NCBI RefSeq assembly: GCF_900115095.1
Contig: NZ_FOVH01000001.1
Location: 434,001-498,000 of the forward strand
Length of the DNA stretch: 64,000 nucleotides
Source: Actinomadura madurae
GTDB lineage: Bacteria; Actinomycetota; Actinomycetes; Streptosporangiales; Streptosporangiaceae
Reading direction: 5' to 3'
Shown: positions 25,635 through 33,590 of the stretch, piece after piece
How the letters are laid out: every line of letters starts with the position of its first letter
Numbering within the stretch: position 1 is the stretch's first letter
Notes under the pieces: generated by a model
Told to the model about the DNA's origin: nothing
The model's input: only the letters and a program-made list of their open reading frames with translations
Database searches by the model: none
Made by a program: the position numbers and the translations under genes

Positions 25635-27161
25635 ATGTCCGACTCCCCGACCCCCGTCACCCGCCGAACCTTCCTGCGCCGCGGCGGCGCGGGCGCCGTC
25701 CTGCTCACCGGCGGCGTCCTCGCCGGCGGCACCGCCGCCGCCGCGCCGGCCCGCGTGCCCGCCGCGCCCGCTCCCGCCGACCTCGACCCGCTGGCCCTGC
25801 TGAAGAAGATGCTGGCCTTCGACACCCAGAACTTCGGCGAGGGCGGCGTCACCCGGCCGCACGCCGAGATGCTGAAGGCGGTGTGGGACTCCGCGAACGT
25901 GCCCGCGGAGATCATCCCCACGCCGAAGAAGGACAACGTCCACCTCATCGCCCGGATCAAGGGCACCACCGCCGCCCCGCCGCTGCTCCTGCTCGGACAC
26001 TCCGACGTCGTGCCCGTGGAACGCGACAAGTGGTCCGTCGACCCGTTCGCCGGGGTCGTCAAGGACGGCGAGATCTACGGCCGCGGCGCCCTGGACATGA
26101 AGGGCGCCAACTCCGCCAACATCGCCGCCGTGCTGCGGCACGTGAACGAGGGCGCCAAGTTCGACCGCGACATCATCGTCCTCACCGACTGCGACGAGGA
26201 GGCCGGGCAGTACGGCTCCGCCTGGCTCGCCCAGAACCACTGGGACAAGATCAACGCCGGCATGGTGCTCACCGAGGGCGGCTGGTTCCTCGCCCAGAAG
26301 GACCGCAGGACGCCGATGCTCATCACGGTGACCCGCCAGGACAAGGTCTACTTCAACCTCGACCTCGTCGCCGACGGCATCGCCACCCACTCGTCCAAGC
26401 CCAACCCCGAGTCCGCGATCGCCCGGCTCTCCCGCGCCGTGACCGACATCGACACCTGGCTCGCGCCCGTCGCGCTCACCCCGGTCACCCGCGAGTACTT
26501 CGGCGCCCTGGCCAAGGCCACCGACGACGGCCCGTTCGAGCGGGCGCTGCGGCTGCTGCTGGCGGCGCGGTCGCAGCCGGCCCGCGAGCGGGCGGCGGCG
26601 CTCGTGGTCAAGCGCAGCTCGTACCCGTGGCTGCACCAGGCGCTCCTGCGGACCACGCACTCCTTCGTGATCGAGGACGCGGGGTACAAGGAGAACGTCA
26701 TCCCGTCCTCCGCCACGCTCCGGATCAACTGCCGGGGCGTGCCCGGCGGCCAGCGTCCCCGCGACTTCCTCGCGGCGTTCCGCAAGCGCCTCGCGGACCG
26801 GGACGTCACCGTCAAGCTCGCCGGCAACCCCGGGGAGTCGGAGGAGGACGCCCTCAAGAGGCTGGACGAGACCTGGGCCAGGCAGCCGTCCAGCCTCGAC
26901 TCCCCGCTGTACACCGCGATCGGCGAGGCCGCCGCCGAGACCTACCCGGGCGCCGTCTTCGCCCCCGCCCTGTTCGAGGCGGGGACGAGCCTCGGGCCGT
27001 GGACGTCCAAGGGCGTCCCCGGCTACGGCGTCTACCCGTACGTGCTGGACAACGACCAGCTGATCGCCATGCACGGCAACGACGAGCGCATCACCGTCGA
27101 GGCGCTCAAGCAGGGAACGGAGTTCATGTACCGGCTGTTCGACCGGTTCCGCGTCCGGTGA
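25635..27161 (+). CDS. Tat-exported M20-family metallopeptidase/amidohydrolase
   Basis: 508 residues from an ATG with AAGGAGGAG upstream. The Tat motif TRRTFLRRGG and an Ala-rich stretch give export. The di-zinc ligands of M20 enzymes are present: His122 in GHSDVVPV, bridging Asp154 in GRGALDMKG, Glu188-Glu189 in CDEEAG, and a late His in AMHGNDE. The central dimerisation lid is also present. Family members release amino acids from dipeptides, N-acyl or carbamoyl amino acids. Its place after an exported oxidase and RidA suggests it frees the amino acid or amine that the oxidase uses. Confidence 0.9.
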   Translation: MSDSPTPVTRRTFLRRGGAGAVLLTGGVLAGGTAAAAPARVPAAPAPADLDPLALLKKMLAFDTQNFGEGGVTRPHAEMLKAVWDSANVPAEIIPTPKKDNVHLIARIKGTTAAPPLLLLGHSDVVPVERDKWSVDPFAGVVKDGEIYGRGALDMKGANSANIAAVLRHVNEGAKFDRDIIVLTDCDEEAGQYGSAWLAQNHWDKINAGMVLTEGGWFLAQKDRRTPMLITVTRQDKVYFNLDLVADGIATHSSKPNPESAIARLSRAVTDIDTWLAPVALTPVTREYFGALAKATDDGPFERALRLLLAARSQPARERAAALVVKRSSYPWLHQALLRTTHSFVIEDAGYKENVIPSSATLRINCRGVPGGQRPRDFLAAFRKRLADRDVTVKLAGNPGESEEDALKRLDETWARQPSSLDSPLYTAIGEAAAETYPGAVFAPALFEAGTSLGPWTSKGVPGYGVYPYVLDNDQLIAMHGNDERITVEALKQGTEFMYRLFDRFRVR

Positions 27162-27180
27162 GACCGGCGCGATGAGGCGG

Positions 27181-27219
27181 GGTGCGCTCCCGGTCCCGTC
27201 GCGGGGCCGGGAGCGCACC
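27181..27219 (+). terminator. Terminator hairpin after the M20 gene
   Basis: A 13-base perfect stem, GGTGCGCTCCCGG with its complement, encloses a loop whose CCC/GGG ends can extend the pairing. It begins 20 bases after the stop and closes the three-gene unit. Confidence 0.75.
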
Positions 27220-27278
27220 GATGCCGGGTTCCGATGTGATGCCCGCGCTGTCGTGAGGCCGCCGTAGACTCCTTGGTC

Positions 27279-29255
27279 GTGGCAGGCCGGATTCGCAATG
27301 AGGACATCGCGCTCGTGCGGGAGCGCTCGTCCATCGCCGACGTGATCGGCGAGTACCTGCAGCTGCGCAGCGCGGGCGGCGGCAACCTCAAGGGCCTCTG
27401 CCCGTTCCACGACGAGAAGTCGCCCTCGTTCAACGTGACGCCCTCGCGCGGGCTGTACTTCTGCTTCGGCTGCGAGGCGGGCGGCGACGTCATCAAGTTC
27501 GTCCAGGAGATCGAGCACCTGTCCTTCAGCGAGTCGGTGGAGCGGCTCGCCGTCCAGGCCGGGATCCAGCTGCGCTACGAGGAGGACGGCGGGCGCGGCC
27601 CCCGGCACGACGGCGGTCAGCGCGCCCGGCTCATCGAGGCGCACAAGGCCGCCGCCGAGTACTACGCGGAGCGGCTCGCCTCGCCCGAGGGCATGATCGG
27701 CCGGACGTTCCTGGCCGAGCGCGGCTTCGAGCAGGCCGACGCCGCGCGCTTCGGCGTCGGCTTCGCCCCCCGCGAGTGGGAGGGCCTGGTCCGGCACCTG
27801 CGCGGACGCGGCTTCGCCGACCGCGACATCGTCGCCGGCGGCCTCGCGAAGGAGGGCCGCCGTGGCCCGATGGACCGGTTCCGCGGCCGGCTGATGTGGC
27901 CGATCCGCGACCTGTCCGGCGACGTCATCGGCTTCGGCGCCCGCAGGCTCTACGAGGACGACGACGGCCCCAAGTACCTGAACACCCCGGAGACGCCGCT
28001 GTTCCACAAGGGGTCGGTGCTGTACGGGGCCGACCTCGCGAAGAAGGAGATCGCGCGGCGGCGGCAGGCCGTGGTCGTCGAGGGCTACACCGACGTGATG
28101 GCCTGCCACCTGGCGGGCGTCCCGACGGCGATCGCCACCAGCGGGACGGCGTTCGGCGACGACCACATCAAGGTGCTGCGCCGGCTGCTGATGGACCAGG
28201 ACGAGTTCCGCGGCGAGGTGATCTTCACCTTCGACGGCGACGCGGCCGGGCGGAAGGCGGCGCTGCGCGCGTTCGACGACGAGCAGAAGTTCGTCTCGCA
28301 GACGTTCGTGGCCGTCCAGCCGGACGGGCTCGACCCGTGCGACCTGCGGATCCGGCACGGCGACGCGGCGGTGCGCGACCTGGTGGCCTCCCGGCTGCCG
28401 CTGTTCGAGTTCGCGGTGCGCAGCACGATCGAGCAGTACGACCTCGACACGGTCGAGGGGCGGCTGGGCGCGCTGGACGCGGCGGCCCCGGTGGTCGCCG
28501 CCATCAAGGACCGCTCCCGCCGGCACATGTACGCGGTCAACCTGGACCGCTGGCTCGGCATCATGGACGAACAGTTCGTGCTGAGCCGCGTCCGGGAGCT
28601 CGCCGCCCGCCGGCACGGCCGCCCCCAGGCCGGAAACGGCCGCCCGCAGGCCGGAAACGGCCGTGCGCAGAACGGGAACGGCCGCCCCCAGGACGGGAGC
28701 GGCCGCGGCCGGAACGGGCGCGACGGGCGCAACGGGCCGGCCGGCGAGCCGGCGGCGCCGCCGCGTCCGGCGTTCGACCCGGCCGACCCCGAGGTCCAGC
28801 GCGAGCGTGAGCTGCTGAAACTGGCCGTCCAGCACCCGGCGCTGCTCGGGCCGGGGTTCGAGGAGGTTCCGGCGGAGGCGTTCCTCGCCCCGCCGCACGC
28901 GGCGGTGCGGGCGGTGATCGCCGCGGCCGGCGGCGTGACGGCGGCCGGGAACGTCGCGGAGTGGGTCGCGCTGCTCCTGGAGCGCGCGCCGAACGACCAG
29001 GTCAGGGATCTGATCACCAAGCTCGGGGTGGAGCCGGTCCGGGCCGTCCAGGAATCGGACGACCGTTATGCGGCGGAGCTGCTGGCCCGAATACAGGAAC
29101 GCCAGCTCACCCGCATGATCGCCGACGCGAAATCTAAACTCGGGCGGCTGAATCCGGTCGAGGCCGCCGACGAGTACAAGAAGCTGTTCGGCGACCTTGT
29201 CGCACTTGAGCGGCAGCGACGGGTGTTGCGTGAGAGAGGGCTTGGGGCGCAGTAG
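27279..29255 (+). CDS. dnaG: DNA primase
   Basis: 658 residues from GTG (MAGRIRNEDIALVRERSSI), the conserved family start; a TTG two codons earlier is less likely. The zinc finger is Cys41-His44-Cys62-Cys65 (LCPFHDEKSPSFNV, YFCFGC). The Toprim core has Glu268 in VVVEGYTDV and Asp319/Asp321 in TFDGDAAGRKA. A Gly/Arg/Asn/Gln repeat linker (about residues 447-490) connects to the C-terminal helicase-binding domain. It makes RNA primers for replication with DnaB. The linker is built of 21-base repeats, unusual for an essential gene. Confidence 0.97.
   Translation: MAGRIRNEDIALVRERSSIADVIGEYLQLRSAGGGNLKGLCPFHDEKSPSFNVTPSRGLYFCFGCEAGGDVIKFVQEIEHLSFSESVERLAVQAGIQLRYEEDGGRGPRHDGGQRARLIEAHKAAAEYYAERLASPEGMIGRTFLAERGFEQADAARFGVGFAPREWEGLVRHLRGRGFADRDIVAGGLAKEGRRGPMDRFRGRLMWPIRDLSGDVIGFGARRLYEDDDGPKYLNTPETPLFHKGSVLYGADLAKKEIARRRQAVVVEGYTDVMACHLAGVPTAIATSGTAFGDDHIKVLRRLLMDQDEFRGEVIFTFDGDAAGRKAALRAFDDEQKFVSQTFVAVQPDGLDPCDLRIRHGDAAVRDLVASRLPLFEFAVRSTIEQYDLDTVEGRLGALDAAAPVVAAIKDRSRRHMYAVNLDRWLGIMDEQFVLSRVRELAARRHGRPQAGNGRPQAGNGRAQNGNGRPQDGSGRGRNGRDGRNGPAGEPAAPPRPAFDPADPEVQRERELLKLAVQHPALLGPGFEEVPAEAFLAPPHAAVRAVIAAAGGVTAAGNVAEWVALLLERAPNDQVRDLITKLGVEPVRAVQESDDRYAAELLARIQERQLTRMIADAKSKLGRLNPVEAADEYKKLFGDLVALERQRRVLRERGLGAQ
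28617..28700 (+). repeat. Four 21-bp repeats in the dnaG linker
   Basis: Units at 28617, 28638, 28659 and 28680 encode GRPQAGN, GRPQAGN, GRAQNGN and GRPQDGS, grading into GRGRNGRDGRNG. Units 1 and 2 differ at one base. The repeats keep the frame. Confidence 0.9.
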
Positions 29256-29296
29256 GTCAACGGACGCAAAAATGGGTCCTGTGATCTTGGCTCCAT

Positions 29297-30472
29297 TTGA
29301 CGCAGACTGTCTGCGTGGGCCCTTCGGTGCTGCCAAGCGAGGCGCCATCGGTTGATCAGGTGGCGGACCTCGTCGCACGTGGCAGAGAACGCGGCGGTGT
29401 GACCGTCGAGGACGTCGCTGCCGCGCTCGATCGCTCGGACTTGCCGGACGACTCCCTGGAAAGGGTCGTCCGGATGCTCGCAGAGCAGGGGGTGGAGGTT
29501 CTCGAGTCTCAGCAGGAGACCGAGGACGTCGCGCGAGCGGATGAGGGAGACCTCGGCAAGCGGGCGCCGACGAGCGACCTGGTTCGGATCTACCTGAGAG
29601 AGATCGGTCGCGTACCGCTTCTCACGGCAGAAGATGAAGTAGAACTCGCGAAATCGATCGAGGCGGGACTGTTCGCCGAGGAGAAGATGGCGCGTACCGC
29701 CGTCCTCGCCCGCGGCGAGCTGATCGACCTCGAACTGCTCTCCCGCGAGGGGATGCGGGCGAAGCAACGCCTGATCGAGGCCAACCTGCGGCTGGTGGTC
29801 TCGATCGCGAAACGCTACGTGGGCCGGGGGATGCTCTTCCTCGACCTCATCCAGGAGGGAAATCTCGGACTGATTCGCGCGGTCGAGAAGTTCGACTACA
29901 CGAAAGGGTTCAAGTTCTCGACCTACGCCACCTGGTGGATCCGGCAGGCGATCACCCGGGCGATCGCCGACCAGGCCCGGACGATCCGGATCCCGGTCCA
30001 CATGGTGGAGACTATCAACAAGCTGGTCCGGGTGCAGCGCCAGATGCACCAGGACCTCGGCCGCGAGCCCAGCCCCGAGGAGATCGGCCTGGAGATGGGC
30101 CTGTCGCCCGTCCGGGTCGTGGAGATCCAGCGGATCGCCCAGGAGCCGGTGTCGCTGCAGTCGCCGATCGGCGAGGAGGACTCCGACCTCGGCGACTTCA
30201 TCGAGGACGCGGACGCGGTGGTCCCGATCGAGGCCGCAGCGTTCATCCTCCTGCAGGACCAGCTGGAGGACATCCTCGGCACCCTGTCGGACCGGGAGCA
30301 GCGCATCATCCAGCTGCGCTTCGGCCTGACCGACGGGCATCCGCGCACGCTGGAGGAGGTCGGCCGGGAGTTCGGCGTGACGAGGGAGCGGATCCGCCAG
30401 ATCGAGTCCAAGACCCTGGCGAAGCTGCGTCACCCCTCGCGCGCGCAGATGCTCCGGGAGTACCTCGACTGA
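29297..30472 (+). CDS. rpoD: RNA polymerase principal-type sigma factor (RpoD/SigA/HrdB family)
   Basis: 391 residues from a TTG; GTGs at 29315 and 29327 are also possible, and none has a good ribosome site. The N-terminal 60 residues resemble sigma region 1.1 ([26 protein letters not shown]). Region 1.2 starts at [26 protein letters not shown]. Regions 2.1-2.4 contain [26 protein letters not shown] and [18 protein letters not shown], and region 4.2 contains [20 protein letters not shown]. It lacks the long Lys/Ala-rich N-terminus of Streptomyces HrdB. Only 41 bases separate it from dnaG, echoing the dnaG-rpoD order of the macromolecular-synthesis operon. Confidence 0.93.
   Translation: MTQTVCVGPSVLPSEAPSVDQVADLVARGRERGGVTVEDVAAALDRSDLPDDSLERVVRMLAEQGVEVLESQQETEDVARADEGDLGKRAPTSDLVRIYLREIGRVPLLTAEDEVELAKSIEAGLFAEEKMARTAVLARGELIDLELLSREGMRAKQRLIEANLRLVVSIAKRYVGRGMLFLDLIQEGNLGLIRAVEKFDYTKGFKFSTYATWWIRQAITRAIADQARTIRIPVHMVETINKLVRVQRQMHQDLGREPSPEEIGLEMGLSPVRVVEIQRIAQEPVSLQSPIGEEDSDLGDFIEDADAVVPIEAAAFILLQDQLEDILGTLSDREQRIIQLRFGLTDGHPRTLEEVGREFGVTRERIRQIESKTLAKLRHPSRAQMLREYLD
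29301..29315. promoter_or_regulatory. 15-bp palindrome at the start of the sigma factor gene
   Basis: CGCAGACTGTCTGCG is a perfect odd-length palindrome lying on the candidate start codons. It does not match the actinobacterial LexA box. Confidence 0.55.
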
Positions 30473-30477
30473 CGGGC

Positions 30478-30505
30478 GTCCTCCCGGCCGGCGGGCCGGG
30501 AGGAC
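30478..30505 (+). terminator. Terminator hairpin after the sigma factor gene
   Basis: A 12-base perfect stem, GTCCTCCCGGCC with its complement and a GGCG loop, begins five bases after the stop. No T tract follows. Confidence 0.75.
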
Positions 30506-30579
30506 CTCGCCCGTGTCCGTGCCTGGTCATCTGGTCATTGCGTCGCATTTCGTCCGTACCGTGTCCTACCGTGGTGGTC

Positions 30580-31047
30580 ATGCTGATCGTGACGACTGAT
30601 GGCGTGGCGGGGTACGAGATCAGGAGCGTGCTCGGGGAGGTCCTCGGGACGGCCGTGCAGGCGGCTCAGGGCGGCGCGCCCGCCCCCGGGCAGGGCGGCA
30701 GCAGTGCGACGTTCCGGGTGACCGGGGAGCAGCCGGGCGTGAGCCTCGCCGCGGCGCGCCGGGAGGCGGTGGAGCGGCTCGGCGAGGAGGCCCGCCGCAA
30801 GGGCGCGAACACGGTGGTCGGCATGCGGTACGACACCGCCGCGGTGGGCGGCGGCTTCGAGGTGTGCGCGTACGGGACGGCCGTGTGGGCCGAGCCCGCG
30901 GCGCAGCAGCGCGAGCAGGCGCCCCAGTACCAGCAGCAGCCGCCGCAGCAGCAGGGCCAGCTCCCGCCGTACGGGGAGCCGCAGGCCGGCGGTCCGCCGA
31001 TGGTCGCCCGCAACCTCACGATGGGCCTGCACGACCGGCCGCGCTGA
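30580..31047 (+). CDS. YbjQ/UPF0145 heavy-metal-binding-domain protein
   Basis: 155 residues. The first 110 are a YbjQ domain, which normally forms pentamers: MLIVTTDGVAGYEIRSVLGEVLGTAV, then AARREAVERLGEEARRKGANTVVGMRYDTA and EVCAYGTAVW. A flexible Gln/Pro-rich tail (QQREQAPQYQQQPPQQQ) of about 45 residues follows and is not part of the family. Start ATG 30580 is preceded by in-frame GTGs at 30571 and 30574; there is no clear ribosome site. Function is unknown despite the family name. Confidence 0.85.
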   Translation: MLIVTTDGVAGYEIRSVLGEVLGTAVQAAQGGAPAPGQGGSSATFRVTGEQPGVSLAAARREAVERLGEEARRKGANTVVGMRYDTAAVGGGFEVCAYGTAVWAEPAAQQREQAPQYQQQPPQQQGQLPPYGEPQAGGPPMVARNLTMGLHDRPR

Positions 31048-31098
31048 CACCCTCCTCCAGGATCCGCGACGAGCGAGGACGCACTGTCGCGGGGGCGC

Positions 31099-31129
31099 TT
31101 GACCTGGTGAGCCGGGGCAGCGCTAATTT
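31099..31129 (+). promoter_or_regulatory. Probable efeO promoter
   Basis: TTGACC at 31099-31104 is followed, about 17-19 bases later, by an AT-rich GCTAATTT that can serve as -10. The iron box begins at the end of this element, so a bound repressor would cover the start of transcription. Confidence 0.55.
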
Positions 31130-31146
31130 AGGTTTGCCTAACCAAA
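31128..31146. promoter_or_regulatory. DtxR/IdeR-type iron box upstream of efeO
   Basis: TTAGGTTTGCCTAACCAAA matches the 19-base DtxR/IdeR consensus at 17 positions by eye. It lies 23 bases before the efeO ATG and predicts repression when iron is plentiful. Confidence 0.85.
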
Positions 31147-31168
31147 TTGCACGCCCCTGGAGTCCCTC

Positions 31169-32302
31169 ATGCGTCCTGTCTCCGTTCTCGCACTCGCCGG
31201 CGCCGCCGCGGTGTCGATGTCCCTCCTGGCGGCGTGCGGCGGTGGCGGGGACGAGGCGGACGCGGCGGGCGCCATCGCCGTCAAGGCCACCGACGACACC
31301 TGCGAGGTGGCCAAGACCGACCTTCCCGCGGGCAAGACCACCTTCAAGGTCACCAACGAGGGCTCGAAGGTCAACGAGTTCGAGGTCCTGAAGCCGGACG
31401 GCAAGATCCTCGCCGAGCGGGAGAACATCGGCCCGGGGACCAGCGTCGACTTCGTCGTGAACCTGCCCGCCGGGCAGTACAGGATGCTGTGCAGCGCCGG
31501 GCAGACGGGCAAGGGCCCGTCCCAGAACGTCACGGTCACCGGCGCCTCCGCGGGCGGCGGCGACCAGCGGCTCGACAAGGCCGCCGCCGACTACAAGACC
31601 TTCGTCATCGCGCGGCTCGACGACACCCTCGCCAAGACCCGGACGTTCGTGGACGCGGTCAAGGCCGGCGACGTCCCGAAGGCCAAGGAGCTGTACGCGC
31701 CGTCCCGCGTCGGGTGGGAGACGATCGAGCCCGTCGCCGAGAAGTTCGGCGACATCGACCCGAAGGTCGACGCCCGCGAGGCCGACCTGAAGCCGGAGGA
31801 GAAGAAGGACTGGTCCGGCTGGCACCTGCTGGAGAAGGCCCTCTGGAAGGACGGCTCGGTCAAGGGCAAGGAGAAGTACGGCGACCGGCTGCTGAAGGAC
31901 CTGGAAGAGCTCAAGTCGCGGCTTCCGGGCCTCACCCTCGACCCGGTCAACGACATGGCCGGCGGGGCGAAGGAGCTGCTGGACGAGGTCGCCACCGGCA
32001 AGGTCACCGGCGAGGAGGAGGCGTTCAGCCACACCGACCTCGTCGACTTCAAGGCCAACGTCGACGGCGCCAGGAAGATCTACGAGCTGCTCAAGCCGGT
32101 CGTCCAGGAGCGCGACGCGCAGCTCGCCGGGGACCTCGACGCCAACTTCGCCAAGGTCGACGCGCTGCTGAAGAAGCACGCGAAGGGCGACGGCTACGTC
32201 TCCTACGACAAGGTCGGCAAGGACGACCGCAAGGAGCTGGCCGACGCGGTGAACGCTTTGGGCGAGCCCCTGTCCAAGCTCGCCGAGGTCGTGGCGAAGT
32301 AG
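31169..32302 (+). CDS. efeO: EfeO-type iron-uptake lipoprotein
   Basis: 377 residues. A lipoprotein signal with lipobox LAAC (Cys23) anchors it outside the membrane. Residues 35-125 are a cupredoxin-like domain with Cys45 and Cys108. Residues 135-375 are the M75/imelysin domain, with the metal-binding HxxE at His219-Glu222 (GWHLLEKALW). EfeO is thought to receive ferrous iron and pass it to the EfeU permease. No efeU is nearby. efeB follows after 23 bases, and the iron box upstream shows the likely control. Confidence 0.93.
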   Translation: MRPVSVLALAGAAAVSMSLLAACGGGGDEADAAGAIAVKATDDTCEVAKTDLPAGKTTFKVTNEGSKVNEFEVLKPDGKILAERENIGPGTSVDFVVNLPAGQYRMLCSAGQTGKGPSQNVTVTGASAGGGDQRLDKAAADYKTFVIARLDDTLAKTRTFVDAVKAGDVPKAKELYAPSRVGWETIEPVAEKFGDIDPKVDAREADLKPEEKKDWSGWHLLEKALWKDGSVKGKEKYGDRLLKDLEELKSRLPGLTLDPVNDMAGGAKELLDEVATGKVTGEEEAFSHTDLVDFKANVDGARKIYELLKPVVQERDAQLAGDLDANFAKVDALLKKHAKGDGYVSYDKVGKDDRKELADAVNALGEPLSKLAEVVAK

Positions 32303-32325
32303 CGGGCCGAGAGGGCGGTGGCGAG

Positions 32326-33570
32326 ATGACCGGCGACGGGACCGCGTCGCGGCCGGGGATGTCCCGGCGCAGGATGCTCGGCTTCTCCGGCGTGAGCCTG
32401 CTCGCCGGCGCCGCCGCCGGGGCCGGGGTCGACCGGGTCGCCTCCGCCGGCGAGGACGCCGGGGCGGGGGCCGCGGTCGCGTTCCGCGGCGCGCACCAGG
32501 CGGGCATCGCCACCCCCGTCCAGGACCGGCTGCACTTCGCGGCGTTCGACGTCACGACCGGCGACCGCGACCGGCTCGTGCGCATGCTGAGGGAGTGGAC
32601 GGACGCGGCCGCCGCCATGACCGCCGGCCGGCCCGTCGGCGACGGCGCGGTGGGCGGGGTCCCGGTGGCGCCGCCGGACGACACCGGCGAGGCGCTCGGG
32701 CTGCCGCCGTCCCGGCTCACGCTGACGATCGGGTTCGGCCCGACGCTGTTCGAGAAGGACGGGAAGGACCGCTTCGGGATCAAGGCGCGCCGCCCGCCCG
32801 CCCTGGTCGACCTGCCGCACTTCCCGGGCGACGACCTCGACCCCGCCCGCAGCGGCGGGGACATCGCCGTGCAGGCGTGCGCCGACGACCCGCAGGTCGC
32901 GGTGCACGCCATCCGGAACCTGGCCCGCATCGGCTTCGGCGTGGTGGCGGTCCGGTGGTCGCAGCTCGGGTTCGGCAAGACCTCCTCCACGACGCCGGAC
33001 GCGCAGACCCCGCGCAACCTGTTCGGGTTCAAGGACGGCACCGACAACATCGGCGGGGACGACGGGGCGCTGCTCGACGAGCACGTGTGGGCGGGCAAGG
33101 GCGAGGGCGCCGAGTGGATGGCGGGCGGCTCCTACCTCGTCGCCCGCCGGATCCGCATGCACATCGAGACCTGGGACCGGACGTCGCTGCGCGAGCAGGA
33201 GGACATCTTCGGCCGGAGCAAGGGCGAGGGCGCGCCCGTGGGGGAGCGCAAGGAGCGCGACAAGCCGGTCCTGGCGCGGATGAAGCCGGACGCGCACGTC
33301 CGGCTCGCCCATCCCGAGAGCAACCGGGGGTCGCGGATCCTGCGGCGCGGCTACTCGTTCACCGACGGGTCGGACGGCCTCGGGCGGCTGGAGGCGGGCC
33401 TGTTCTTCATCGCCTTCCAGCGCGACCCGCGCACGGGCTTCATCCGGATCCAGAACTCGCTGGCGGCGGACGCGCTCAACGAGTACATCCAGCACGTCGG
33501 ATCGGGCGTCTACGCGTGCCCGCCCGGCGTCGGCGAGGGCGGCCACTGGGGCGACACGCTGTTCACCTAG
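32326..33570 (+). CDS. efeB: EfeB dye-decolourising peroxidase / deferrochelatase
   Basis: 414 residues. The Tat signal is SRRRMLGFSG. The DyP peroxidase domain has its distal GxxDG motif at GFKDGTDN (Asp237), and the proximal haem ligand is probably His324 in DAHVRLAHP, 87 residues later as in other EfeB proteins. RGYSF and the late FIAFQRDP segment are intact. It takes electrons from peroxide and may help strip or oxidise iron in the EfeUOB system. The extreme C-terminus lies within a 17-base duplication. Confidence 0.94.
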   Translation: MTGDGTASRPGMSRRRMLGFSGVSLLAGAAAGAGVDRVASAGEDAGAGAAVAFRGAHQAGIATPVQDRLHFAAFDVTTGDRDRLVRMLREWTDAAAAMTAGRPVGDGAVGGVPVAPPDDTGEALGLPPSRLTLTIGFGPTLFEKDGKDRFGIKARRPPALVDLPHFPGDDLDPARSGGDIAVQACADDPQVAVHAIRNLARIGFGVVAVRWSQLGFGKTSSTTPDAQTPRNLFGFKDGTDNIGGDDGALLDEHVWAGKGEGAEWMAGGSYLVARRIRMHIETWDRTSLREQEDIFGRSKGEGAPVGERKERDKPVLARMKPDAHVRLAHPESNRGSRILRRGYSFTDGSDGLGRLEAGLFFIAFQRDPRTGFIRIQNSLAADALNEYIQHVGSGVYACPPGVGEGGHWGDTLFT

Positions 33571-33586
33571 ACACGCTGTTCGCCTA
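33553..33586 (+). repeat. 17-bp tandem duplication across the efeB stop
   Basis: GACACGCTGTTCACCTA (33553-33569) is repeated at 33570-33586 with one change. The first copy encodes DTLFT and reaches into the stop codon; the second lies outside the frame just beyond it. Confidence 0.9.
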
Positions 33587-33590
33587 GCGG

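Noticed and set aside
28617..28700. CRISPR-like array
   Set aside because: The repeats are in-frame coding repeats without spacers.
29301..29315. LexA/SOS box at the sigma factor gene
   Set aside because: The palindrome does not contain GAAC-N4-GTTC.
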